This document shows, in pieces, positions 8,068 to 15,517 of a DNA stretch of 64,000 nucleotides. The position numbers were made by a program, and so were the translations under genes. Below the pieces are notes generated by a model. It was given only the letters and a program-made list of their open reading frames with translations. It was not told the origin of the DNA and made no database searches. The stretch is taken from NCBI RefSeq assembly GCF_013087515.1, contig NZ_JABFCN010000070.1, positions 248,001-312,000 of the forward strand, read 5' to 3'. This DNA is from Rhizobium sophorae (GTDB lineage Bacteria > Pseudomonadota > Alphaproteobacteria > Rhizobiales > Rhizobiaceae). Position 1 is the stretch's first letter. Every line of letters starts with the position of its first letter.

Positions 8068-9081
8068 ATGTCGACCATCAAGACCGCAGTTTCCGCAGCA
8101 GCACTGCTCGTAGCCTCCGCCGTTGGCGCGCTTGCCGATCCGGTACTCGAACCGACAACGCAGAAATTCATCGACGGGCTTGCCGGCGGCAAGCCGATCT
8201 ACACGCTGTCGCCGGCCGATGCCCGCAATGTCCTAGCCGGCGCGCAGAAGGGCGACGTGAAGAAGCTTGCTGCCAAGGAAGAGGATAGGGTCATCAAGGC
8301 TGGCCCGACAGGCAGCATCAAGCTGCATATCGTCCGCCCGGAACATGCCGAGGGCACGCTGCCGGTCATTCTCTATTTCCATGGCGGCGGCTGGGTGCTG
8401 GGCGATGCCGATACGCATGACCGGCTGGTTCGTGAGATCGCCAACGGCGCCGATGCCGCCGTCGTCTTCGTCGATTATGAGCGCTCGCCCGAAGCCCGTT
8501 ATCCCGTCGCCATCGAGCAGGCTTATGCCGCGACCAAATATGTCGCCGAACATGCCAAGGAGTTCAAGGTCGATGCCTCCCGGCTCGCGGTCGCAGGCGA
8601 TAGCGTCGGCGGCAACATGGCGGCGGTGGTGACGCTGCTTGCCAAGGAACGTGGCGGTCCCGCCATCGACCAGCAGGTGCTGTTCTACCCCGTCACCGAC
8701 GCCAATTTCGACAATGGGTCCTACAACCAGTTCGCCGATGGCCCGTGGCTGACGAAGGAAGCGATGAAGTGGTTCTGGAATGCCTACCTGCCCGACGAAG
8801 CCAAGCGCAAGGAGCCGACGGCCTCACCACTGCAGGCATCGCTGGAGCGGTTGAACGGCCTGCCGCCGGCGCTCGTCATCGTTGACGAGAACGACGTGCT
8901 GCGTGACGAGGGCGAGGCCTATGCCCGCAAGCTCAGCCAAGCTGGCGTGAAGGTCACGTCGATGCGTTACAACGGCACGATCCACGATTTCGTGCTCCTG
9001 AACGCCATTGCTGAAACGCCTGCCGCGCGGAGCGCGATTGCGGTTGCGAACGACACGCTTCGCAGCGCACTTCACAAGTGA
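8068..9081 (+). CDS. Exported alpha/beta hydrolase, hormone-sensitive lipase family
   Basis: About 337 residues with a signal peptide ending near ALAD (residue 24). The hormone-sensitive lipase (family IV esterase) signature is complete: oxyanion-hole motif HGGGW, nucleophile motif GDSVGG with the Ser, catalytic Asp in VDENDVLRDEG and His in GTIHDF. It should hydrolyse short acyl esters in the periplasm. The ATG at 8068 has AGAGGA upstream. It is transcribed away from the OhrR-like gene and is followed by a strong intrinsic terminator, so it is monocistronic. Most family members are cytoplasmic, so export is notable. The natural substrate is unknown. Confidence 0.88.
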   Translation: MSTIKTAVSAAALLVASAVGALADPVLEPTTQKFIDGLAGGKPIYTLSPADARNVLAGAQKGDVKKLAAKEEDRVIKAGPTGSIKLHIVRPEHAEGTLPVILYFHGGGWVLGDADTHDRLVREIANGADAAVVFVDYERSPEARYPVAIEQAYAATKYVAEHAKEFKVDASRLAVAGDSVGGNMAAVVTLLAKERGGPAIDQQVLFYPVTDANFDNGSYNQFADGPWLTKEAMKWFWNAYLPDEAKRKEPTASPLQASLERLNGLPPALVIVDENDVLRDEGEAYARKLSQAGVKVTSMRYNGTIHDFVLLNAIAETPAARSAIAVANDTLRSALHK

Positions 9082-9087
9082 AACCAA

Positions 9088-10269
9088 TCAGTCTGCGGAC
9101 GGGAGAGGCCCGGCGGTTTCGCCGGGCTTTCTGCTTCTCGGAAGCGATTTAGCAAACTGCCAGGCCTTCTTCCATTTCGGCGTGATGACACCGTTAGCAG
9201 CGCGGATATTGTTGATGAACTGCAGCGTCGCCGCTTCCCAGGAATATTGCATGGCGAGCTCGCGGGCCTTGCTGCGCGAGGCGGAGAGGGCGGCAAGGCA
9301 GGCGGCTTGCAGGTTCTGGTCGAGCGCCCCGACTTCGCTATCCTCGCCGATGATGTCGAGCGGGCCGGTGACCGGATAGGCTGCGACCGGCACGCCCGAT
9401 GCCAGCGCTTCGAGGATGGTGTTGCCGAAGGTGTCGGTGAGCGAGGGAAAGACGAAGACGTCGGCCTGTGCATAGGTTTTCGCCAGATCCTCGCCGAACT
9501 GCACGCCGGCGAAGAAGACGTCGGGATATTGTTTTTCGAGTTCGGCGCGCGCCGGACCGTCGCCGACGACGACCTTGGAACCCGGCAGATCGAGATCGAG
9601 GAAGGCCGGCAGGTTCTTTTCCAGCGCCACGCGACCGACGGTCATGAAGATCGGGCGCGACAGGCCGAACGGGTTTTCCTCGAGCTCCATCGGACGGAAC
9701 TGCGTGGCGTCGATGCCGCGGCTCCAGGGCATGAGGTTGCGGATGCCTTTTTCCGACAGTTCGCGGGCAAGACTCGGCGTCGCCACCATGCATCCGGCGC
9801 CGCCATTGTGGAACCAGCGGACGAAGGAATAGAGCCAGCTCCTCGGTATCGGCAGGCGCGCGGAGACGTATTCCGGGAAGCGTGTGTGGTAGCTCGTCGA
9901 AAACGGCATGCGGTTCTTCAGGCACCAGCGGCGGGCGGTCAGCCCCAGCGGGCCTTCGGTGGCAATATGCACGTAGGAGGGATTGTGCTTTTCGATCTCG
10001 CGGGCGATGCGGCGGTAATTGGCGATCGACAGGCGGATCTCAGGATAGGTCGGGCAGGGGATGCTGTTGAAGCGCTCCGGCGTCACCATGGAAACCTCGA
10101 CGCCCATCTTTGCAAGTTCGCGGTTGGTGTTCTCGATCGAGCGCACGACGCCATTGACCTGCGGGTGCCAGGCATCGGTGACGATCACCAGCCTCTCAGG
10201 CCGGTTCCCGGAGGCTGCGGCATTAGTCCAGCTCTCGCCGCTATAAGTGTTTGCCGGACGTTGCAGCAT
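9088..10269 (-). CDS. Glycosyltransferase family 4 (GT-B fold)
   Basis: About 393 residues. The N-terminal domain opens with LVIVTDAWHPQVNGVVRSI, typical of GT4 enzymes including plant and bacterial sulfolipid or glucosyl-diacylglycerol synthases; the C-terminal domain has TVGRVALEKNLPAFLDL, then DVFVFPSLTDTFGNTILEALASG with the EX7E-type motif. Family knowledge suggests transfer of a hexose or hexuronic acid from a nucleotide sugar to a lipid acceptor, possibly in membrane lipid remodelling, but the acceptor is inferred. The start is uncertain: ATG at 10269 has GGA about nine bases before it, while an in-frame TTG at 10305 follows AGGGG. Confidence 0.82.
   Translation of the reverse strand: MLQRPANTYSGESWTNAAASGNRPERLVIVTDAWHPQVNGVVRSIENTNRELAKMGVEVSMVTPERFNSIPCPTYPEIRLSIANYRRIAREIEKHNPSYVHIATEGPLGLTARRWCLKNRMPFSTSYHTRFPEYVSARLPIPRSWLYSFVRWFHNGGAGCMVATPSLARELSEKGIRNLMPWSRGIDATQFRPMELEENPFGLSRPIFMTVGRVALEKNLPAFLDLDLPGSKVVVGDGPARAELEKQYPDVFFAGVQFGEDLAKTYAQADVFVFPSLTDTFGNTILEALASGVPVAAYPVTGPLDIIGEDSEVGALDQNLQAACLAALSASRSKARELAMQYSWEAATLQFINNIRAANGVITPKWKKAWQFAKSLPRSRKPGETAGPLPSAD
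9108..9130 (+). terminator. Intrinsic terminator of the esterase gene
   Basis: GCCCGGCG-gttt-CGCCGGGC (9108-9127) followed by TTT. It lies inside the 3' end of the convergent glycosyltransferase gene, so coding sequence and terminator overlap. Confidence 0.75.
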
Positions 10270-10479
10270 GTCACGATTTCCATCCGCGTCGCACTGATAT
10301 GCCAACGCTTAACCCCTAAGCGGGGTTCCGGAACGGCGATTCCCGCTTCTCTATTTTGAGGCATGATCATGATGGAAATATTACAGCCCATATTGCAAGG
10401 ATTGCAGGGCTTTCGCCGGCCTGATCGCCCCGATTATGTCAGTCGCTGGCCGCGGTTTTCTTCTGAAAGAAGAAGGTCA

Positions 10480-10504
10480 CGGCGCCGATCGTGGACCGGC
10501 GCCG
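10480..10504 (-). terminator. Hairpin downstream of glnII
   Basis: CGGCGCC-N11-GGCGCCG, beginning 10 bases after the glnII stop on the minus strand and followed there by a pyrimidine-rich stretch (CTTCTTCTTT). Probably the glnII terminator. Confidence 0.5.
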
Positions 10505-10513
10505 CTTGGGAGG

Positions 10514-11554
10514 TCAAGCTGCAGCGGAAGCCGAGCTAGCGGTCGGAACTTCCGAGATCGTCTTCAGAACCTGCGAAGCGATCTGGTAGGGGCAGCCCTG
10601 CGAGTTCGGGCGGCGATCTTCCAGATAGCCCTTGTAGTCGTTCTTGACGAAGGAGTGCGGTACGCGGATCGAGGCACCACGGTCGGCAACGCCGTAGGAG
10701 AACTTGTTCCACGGTGCCGTCTCGTGCTTGCCGGTCAGGCGCTTGTCGTTGTCAGGACCGTAGACGTTGATGTGGTCCATCAGGTTCTTTTCGAACTGCG
10801 CCATCAGCGCTTCGAAATAGGCTTTGCCGCCGACTTCGCGCATGTACTTGGTCGAGAAGTTGCAATGCATGCCCGAGCCGTTCCAGTCGGTGTCGCCGAG
10901 CGGCTTGCAGTGATACTCGATGTCGATGCCGTACTTTTCGGTCAGGCGCTGCAGGAGGTAGCGAGCCATCCAGATCTGGTCGGCGGCCTTCTTGGAGCCC
11001 TTGCCGAAAATCTGGAATTCCCACTGGCCCTTGGCCACTTCGGCATTGATGCCTTCGTGGTTGATGCCGGCAGCGAGGCAAAGGTCGAGATGCTCTTCGA
11101 CGATTTCGCGAGCAACGTCGCCGACGTTCGAATAGCCGACGCCGGTGTAGTAGGGGCCCTGCGGAGCGGGGTAGCCCTGCTCAGGGAAGCCGAGCGGACG
11201 GCCGTTCTGGTAGAAGAAATATTCCTGCTCGAAGCCGAACCAGGCGTCTTCGTCGTCGAGGATGGTGGCGCGGGCATTCGATGCGTGCGGCGTGACGCCA
11301 TCCGGCATCATGACTTCGCACATGACGAGAGCGCCGTTGGTCCGGGCCGGGTCGGGATAGATAGCGACCGGCTTCAGCACGCAATCGGAGCTGCGGCCTT
11401 CAGCCTGCTGCGTCGACGAGCCGTCAAAGCCCCAGAGCGGAAGCTGTTCCAGCGTCGGGAATGCGTCGAATTCCTTGATCTGCGTCTTGCCACGCAGGTT
11501 CGGTACCGGAGTGTACCCATCGAGCCAAATATACTCGAGCTTATATTTTGTCAT
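10514..11554 (-). CDS. glnII: Glutamine synthetase II, eukaryotic-type
   Basis: A 346-residue enzyme, the short class II form (usual length about 330-375), clearly different from the 470-residue GlnA. Motifs visible: WGFDGSST near the N-terminus, GFEQEYFF with metal-binding Glu, AGINHEGINAEVAKGQWEFQIF, and NGSGMHCNFST. It ligates ammonia to glutamate using ATP in the cytoplasm. The ATG at 11554 has GAGAGAG upstream. In rhizobia glnII is induced under nitrogen limitation through NtrC and sigma-54, and a -24/-12 site is visible 90 bases upstream. gstI, its translational inhibitor in R. leguminosarum, is divergent. Confidence 0.97.
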   Translation of the reverse strand: MTKYKLEYIWLDGYTPVPNLRGKTQIKEFDAFPTLEQLPLWGFDGSSTQQAEGRSSDCVLKPVAIYPDPARTNGALVMCEVMMPDGVTPHASNARATILDDEDAWFGFEQEYFFYQNGRPLGFPEQGYPAPQGPYYTGVGYSNVGDVAREIVEEHLDLCLAAGINHEGINAEVAKGQWEFQIFGKGSKKAADQIWMARYLLQRLTEKYGIDIEYHCKPLGDTDWNGSGMHCNFSTKYMREVGGKAYFEALMAQFEKNLMDHINVYGPDNDKRLTGKHETAPWNKFSYGVADRGASIRVPHSFVKNDYKGYLEDRRPNSQGCPYQIASQVLKTISEVPTASSASAAA

Positions 11555-11643
11555 CGTGACTCTCTCAATGCTACGAAGGTGAGCAAATCCGGAGGTGATC
11601 TCGGCGCGCAAGCGCATCCGACCGCCAGGGATGACGCTTTAAA

Positions 11644-11659
11644 AGCACGTAGCGTGCCA
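11644..11659 (-). promoter_or_regulatory. Sigma-54 promoter of glnII
   Basis: On the minus strand TGGCACG-N4-GTGCT matches the -24/-12 consensus TGGCACG-N4-TTGCW with one mismatch, and lies about 90 bases before the glnII start. I could not pick out convincing NtrC sites upstream by eye. Confidence 0.8.
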
Positions 11660-11900
11660 GTTTTGGCGCCACGCGAAAGAAAAATCGCGAATCAGCGTGT
11701 CGGCCGATTTTTTCCCTTTTGGAAAATCGTGCTGTTTTTAACGCTCACTGGCGGTATCGCCCATCAAATCGCATTTTTTCCATGTGGAACCGGATGAAAA
11801 TTGCGGCGTTAGGCTGAAATGATGAAGTGTTAAACAAATTATCGGAAGCTGTTAGTCGAGACAGCATGCCGACCGATTACAATTGCAACATTGCCCTTAT

Positions 11901-11939
11901 TTTATGCGATTTGCATAAACTATGTGCATTGTGCTATGT
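11901..11939 (+). promoter_or_regulatory. Probable gstI promoter with overlapping palindrome
   Basis: TTGCAT (11911-11916), 17 bases, then CTATGT (11934-11939) resembles the rhizobial housekeeping promoter (CTTGAC-N17-CTATAT). An inverted repeat TTTATGC-N5-GCATAAA (11901-11919) overlaps the -35 box, a position suited to a repressor. The 432-base gap between glnII and gstI holds this, the sigma-54 site and otherwise AT-rich sequence. Confidence 0.5.
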
Positions 11940-11986
11940 AGATGGTCCTGAAATGTTGATGCGCCGAACTGAATGGAGGCGATCTC

Positions 11987-12178
11987 ATGCCCACCGGTTT
12001 CCATCGTGAATCCGCAACGATCTACCAGTTTCCCGTTAAGGCGATACGAAACGCCAACCGGTTCGAACGCGCCAGGCTGATGGAGCGCGAGGCCGCAGAC
12101 GTCTGCGATGCTGCGCTCGACAGCTGCTGGTACCATGACGAGGCAGTTCGCGATTCCGATCGGCCGACGAAGTCCTGA
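11987..12178 (+). CDS. gstI: GstI, glutamine synthetase translational inhibitor (DUF2735)
   Basis: A 63-residue protein matching the DUF2735 family of Rhizobiales; it starts MPTGFHRESATIYQFPVKA and is highly charged, without membrane segments. TGGAGG stands eight bases before the ATG. In R. leguminosarum a 63-residue protein divergently encoded next to glnII was shown to inhibit glnII translation when nitrogen is plentiful; size, position and orientation here agree exactly. It would act in the cytoplasm on the glnII mRNA leader. Identity as GstI rests on synteny and length plus the family match. Confidence 0.88.
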   Translation: MPTGFHRESATIYQFPVKAIRNANRFERARLMEREAADVCDAALDSCWYHDEAVRDSDRPTKS

Positions 12179-12269
12179 TTTCCCCTGGCAGCGGGCAACC
12201 GATGCCGAAAGCGGGGAGCGCTCGCACATGGCGTTCATACTGCGTCAGCATGTGCGGCCTAAAGGCATG

Positions 12270-12305
12270 TCTCGCTAAGCGAATCTGAAAGATCGCGCCG
12301 CTTTA
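12270..12305 (-). repeat. Repeat family A, short copy at the kdgK stop
   Basis: On the minus strand the kdgK stop codon opens the sequence TAAAGCGGCGCGATCTTTCAG, which continues with ATTCGCTTAG. It matches the start of the repeat at 13238 (TAAAGCGCGTCGCGATCCTT, then CAGATTCGCT). The stop codon TAA is itself the first part of the repeat. Confidence 0.65.
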
Positions 12306-13223
12306 GCCGCCATCCAATCCAAGCTTTTCCCTTGGGACCAATGCACCATGTTCGCTGACGACGCGGGCAGCGACCTTTGCTGCGAAACGGGCGGCAGCAG
12401 GCGCATCGCCGGCTTCAAGATATCGTGCGAGAAAAGCGCCGTTGAAGCTGTCGCCGGCGCTGGTCGTGTCGACCACCTTCTCCACCTTTTCGGCAGGAAC
12501 GAAGGTTTGCTCGCCGGCAAAATTCAGCGTGACACCGTCGGCGCCGTTCTTGACGACGATATGAATGGCGCCCAGTGCGCGGTAGCGGTGGATCGTTGCC
12601 TCGATGGAATCATCGCCGAAATGGGCCGCCTCGTCGTCGAAGCTCGGCATGACGAGCACAGAGGAGCGGGCGCCCTCGCTGATTGTCGTATGCATCACGT
12701 CGTAGCTCGACCAGAGGCGGGGACGGATGTTCGGGTCGAACACAACGAGCTTGCCGGCGGCCTTGGCGCGGCGGACTTCGGCAAGCAGCGTCTCGGCATC
12801 CTCATGCGGCAGGATGGCAAGGGTGATGCCGGAGAAATAGACGACTTCAGCGCTCTCCACCGCCTCGCGCAGGCGGTCGGGATCGGCAGCCAGGCTGCGG
12901 GCGGCCGAGTTGTCGCGCCAGTAGCTGAAGGAGCGTTCGCCGTTTTTCAGGTTGATCATGTAGAGGCCGGGCGTCCTGCCCCTGATGCGACGGATGAGGC
13001 TCGTGCCGATGCCCGCCTTGTCGATGAAGGCCAGCATCTCATCCGACATGGCGTCGTCACCGAGGGCGGTGAAGTAGTCGACCGACCAGTCCGCGGCAAG
13101 GCAGGCGCGGGCATACCAGGCGGTGTTGAAGGTATCGCCGGCGAAGCCTTTGCGCAGCAGACCATCGCCTGCCTGCGAGAGTTCCACCATGCATTCACCG
13201 ATCGATAGAAACCGTCTGCTCAC
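12303..13223 (-). CDS. kdgK: 2-dehydro-3-deoxygluconokinase (PfkB family)
   Basis: A 306-residue ribokinase-fold enzyme. It begins RRFLSIGECMVELSQ and has GFAGDTFNTAWYARA (sugar-binding N-terminal signature) and VVDTTSAGDSFNGAFLARYLEAG, where the Asp of AGD is the catalytic base of PfkB kinases. This form matches KdgK, which phosphorylates 2-keto-3-deoxygluconate to KDPG for the Entner-Doudoroff route. The start is GTG at 13223, preceded by an excellent GGAGGAAAAG. No other uronate genes are adjacent. The gene lies between two inverted copies of repeat family A, one beginning at its stop codon. A related sugar kinase specificity cannot be excluded. Confidence 0.88.
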   Translation of the reverse strand: MSRRFLSIGECMVELSQAGDGLLRKGFAGDTFNTAWYARACLAADWSVDYFTALGDDAMSDEMLAFIDKAGIGTSLIRRIRGRTPGLYMINLKNGERSFSYWRDNSAARSLAADPDRLREAVESAEVVYFSGITLAILPHEDAETLLAEVRRAKAAGKLVVFDPNIRPRLWSSYDVMHTTISEGARSSVLVMPSFDDEAAHFGDDSIEATIHRYRALGAIHIVVKNGADGVTLNFAGEQTFVPAEKVEKVVDTTSAGDSFNGAFLARYLEAGDAPAAARFAAKVAARVVSEHGALVPREKLGLDGG

Positions 13224-13237
13224 CTTTTCCTCCCCGC

Positions 13238-13341
13238 ACTAAAGCGCGTCGCGATCCTTCAGATTCGCTCTCGGGCTTTAAGTCCTTGTTTCTACGCATG
13301 TCGTTATCGCAAAACAGCTGCACACTTCTGCTGGAATTGCA
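13238..13341 (+). repeat. Repeat family A, longer copy
   Basis: Starts CTAAAGCGCGTCGCGATCC and runs through CAGATTCGCT, TTAAGTCCTTG and CGCATGTCGTTATC to GCTGCACACTT. I recognise this series as a common Rhizobium intergenic repeat; a short inverted copy is at 12270. It lies just upstream of the kdgK ribosome-binding site. Confidence 0.65.
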
Positions 13342-13445
13342 CCAGAGCGCCGCGCGTCCAACACGACACGCTAAGGACGCTCTATCACTTTGAACTGGCG
13401 CATAACCCCCCGAAAATCGATTCCGATTTTCGGGGGGTTATGCGC
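13342..13445. repeat. Repeat family B with 22-bp hairpin
   Basis: Begins with AGAGCGCCGCGCGTCC and TATCACTTTGAACTGG, then a hairpin with perfect 22-bp arms and a 4-base loop (13398-13445; arms start GCGCATAACC and end GGTTATGCGC). Other copies are at 25342, 40780 and 60731. The hairpin could also end oppF transcription. Repeats A and B together fill most of the 305-base gap between kdgK and oppF. Confidence 0.75.
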
Positions 13446-13528
13446 TGGTCCTCATTCGCTGATACGCGGAGAGCATGAAGGTGGCAAGCGCCGATAATAA
13501 GGAAGATGGAATCCCACCTTCACTCCAC

Positions 13529-14515
13529 TCATGGCCTGTCCATGTGATAACAGGCGGCCTTCTGGCCGGGGCGGACCTCCTCGGTCGGCGGCATTTCGGT
13601 CCGACAGATGTCGGTCGCCTTCCAGCAGCGCGGTGAGAAGACGCAGCCCTTCGGCGGGTTGAGCGGCGAAGGTGGGTCACCCTGCAGACGGATGCGGGTG
13701 CGCAGGCGCGCCAGCTTCGGATCCGGGATCGGCGCGGCGGAGAAAAGCGCCTGCGTATAGGGATGGGCGGGGTGATCGAAGACGGTAGCGCAGTCGCCGG
13801 CTTCCACCACCCTGCCGAGATAGAGCACCAGCACATCGTCGGAGATCAGGCGCACGACGGAGAGGTCGTGGCTGATGAAGATCAGCGTCAGGCCGAATTC
13901 CTTGCGCAGCTTGCGCAGAAGCGTGATGACCTGGCCCTGGATCGAGACGTCGAGGGCAGAAACCGGCTCGTCGCAGATGATGAGCTTCGGCTTGGTGACG
14001 ACCGCGCGGGCGATGCCGATGCGTTGCGCCTGGCCGCCGGAGAATTCGTGCGGATAGCGGTTGATCATCTCCGGCACCAGGCCGACTGCGGTCATGATCT
14101 CGCGGACACGCTCGGTGCGCTCGGCTTTGGAGAGTTTCGGCTCGAAGACGGTGAGTGGTTCGGCGATGATGTCGCCGACCGTCATGCGCGGGTCGAGCGA
14201 GGCGATCGGATCCTGGAAGATGATCTGCATGTCGCGGCGGGCGGCGCGCATTTCCTCATCCGACAGGTCGAGCAGGTTGCGGCCCTGCCACAGGATGCGG
14301 CCCTTCTGCGATTTCAACAGCCGCAGAATGGAACGGCCGAGCGTGGACTTGCCGCAGCCGGATTCGCCGACGATGCCGAGCGTGCGGCCTTCGCTGAGGT
14401 CGAAGCTGACATTGTTGACAGCGGTCAAGAAGATCGGCGGCTTGAAGAAGCCTTTCGCCGGCAGTTCGAATTGGGTCGTCAGGTTCTCGACCCTGAGAAG
14501 CGATCGTTCAGCCAT
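13529..14515 (-). CDS. oppF: Peptide ABC transporter ATPase OppF/DppF
   Basis: A 328-residue ABC ATPase. Walker A GESGCGKST at about residue 50, signature SGGQAQRIGIAR, Walker B KLIICDEPVSALD and the switch His in FISHD are all intact. The C-terminal extension GCVFSPRC with further Cys residues is the iron-sulfur-type oligopeptide transporter domain. With OppD it forms the ATPase pair of a peptide importer at the inner membrane. It overlaps the end of oppD by eight bases, indicating translational coupling in oppABCDF. Substrate (oligo- or dipeptide) cannot be fixed from this subunit. Confidence 0.93.
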   Translation of the reverse strand: MAERSLLRVENLTTQFELPAKGFFKPPIFLTAVNNVSFDLSEGRTLGIVGESGCGKSTLGRSILRLLKSQKGRILWQGRNLLDLSDEEMRAARRDMQIIFQDPIASLDPRMTVGDIIAEPLTVFEPKLSKAERTERVREIMTAVGLVPEMINRYPHEFSGGQAQRIGIARAVVTKPKLIICDEPVSALDVSIQGQVITLLRKLRKEFGLTLIFISHDLSVVRLISDDVLVLYLGRVVEAGDCATVFDHPAHPYTQALFSAAPIPDPKLARLRTRIRLQGDPPSPLNPPKGCVFSPRCWKATDICRTEMPPTEEVRPGQKAACYHMDRP

Positions 14516-15515
14516 GATTCAACAGCTCCTCGCGACGCGGGAAGGGGTGGTAACAGGCGGCGCAATGGCGCGGCGCCAGCGTTTCAAGCGGTGGCGGGCG
14601 GTCAATGCAATCGTCCTGGACCTGCGAACAGCGTGGCGAGAAATTGCAGCCCTTCGGCAGGTGCTGCAGGTTCGGCGGACGCCCGGGAATGACGACGAGG
14701 TCGTCGACATCCTGGTCGGGGCGCGGGATCGAGGCATGCAGTGCTGCGGTATAAGGGTGCGCTGGATTGTCGAAGAGCTCATCGACGGGCGCCTCCTCGA
14801 CGATGCGGCCGGCATACATGACGGCGACGCGGTCGGCGAGGCCGGCAACGACGCCGAGATCGTGGGTGATCATGATAAGTGCGGTGTTCATCTCCGCCGT
14901 CAGATCGTTGAAGAGATCGAGGATCTGCGCCTGGATGGTGACGTCGAGCGCCGTCGTCGGCTCGTCGGCGATCAAAAGCTTCGGCCTCGTGAGCAGCGCC
15001 ATGGCGATGACGATGCGCTGGCGCATGCCGCCGGAGAGCTCGTGCGGATAGAGATGGAAGCGCCGCGTTGGGTCGGGGATGCCGACACGTTTCAGCATGT
15101 CGAGCGCTGCGGCGGATGCGGCGCGCGCCGTCAGCCCGCCGTGCACCTCGAGCTGTTCCGTCAACTGCCGCGAAATCTTCAGCGTTGGATTGAGGGCGGT
15201 CATCGGATCCTGGAAGACCATGGCCATGTCCTTGCCGCGGATCTGGTCGAGTTCGCGCGGTTTCAGCGCCAGCACGTCCTTGCCTTCAAGCAGTGCCTGT
15301 CCCGTGGTTTTGCCGTTCTTGGCGAGCAGGCCCATGATGCCGAGGAAGGTCTGGCTCTTGCCGGAGCCGGATTCGCCGACGATGGCGATGCGCTCGCCGC
15401 GCTTGACCGTCAGGTTCATGTTCGAGACCGCCTTCACCTCTCCATCAGGCGTCTTGAATGTGATCGAGTAATCTTTGAGTTCGAGAAGTGTGTCTTTTTG
15501 TGTTTCCTGGGACAT
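14508..15515 (-). CDS. oppD: Peptide ABC transporter ATPase OppD/DppD
   Basis: A 335-residue ABC ATPase with Walker A GESGSGKSQ, signature LSGGMRQRIVIAM, Walker B KLLIADEPTTALD and ITHDLGVVAG, ending in the oligopeptide C-terminal domain with GCNFSPRC. The frame is open upstream into oppC, but the ATG at 15515 gives the normal family length and lies two bases after the oppC stop. It partners OppF as the second nucleotide-binding subunit. Spacing and overlap on both sides indicate a single transcript. Confidence 0.93.
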   Translation of the reverse strand: MSQETQKDTLLELKDYSITFKTPDGEVKAVSNMNLTVKRGERIAIVGESGSGKSQTFLGIMGLLAKNGKTTGQALLEGKDVLALKPRELDQIRGKDMAMVFQDPMTALNPTLKISRQLTEQLEVHGGLTARAASAAALDMLKRVGIPDPTRRFHLYPHELSGGMRQRIVIAMALLTRPKLLIADEPTTALDVTIQAQILDLFNDLTAEMNTALIMITHDLGVVAGLADRVAVMYAGRIVEEAPVDELFDNPAHPYTAALHASIPRPDQDVDDLVVIPGRPPNLQHLPKGCNFSPRCSQVQDDCIDRPPPLETLAPRHCAACYHPFPRREELLNHG

Positions 15516-15517
15516 TC

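Noticed and set aside
11660..11900. NtrC binding sites upstream of glnII
   Set aside because: Expected from family knowledge, but no GCAC-N-GTGC type dyad of sufficient quality was seen by eye.
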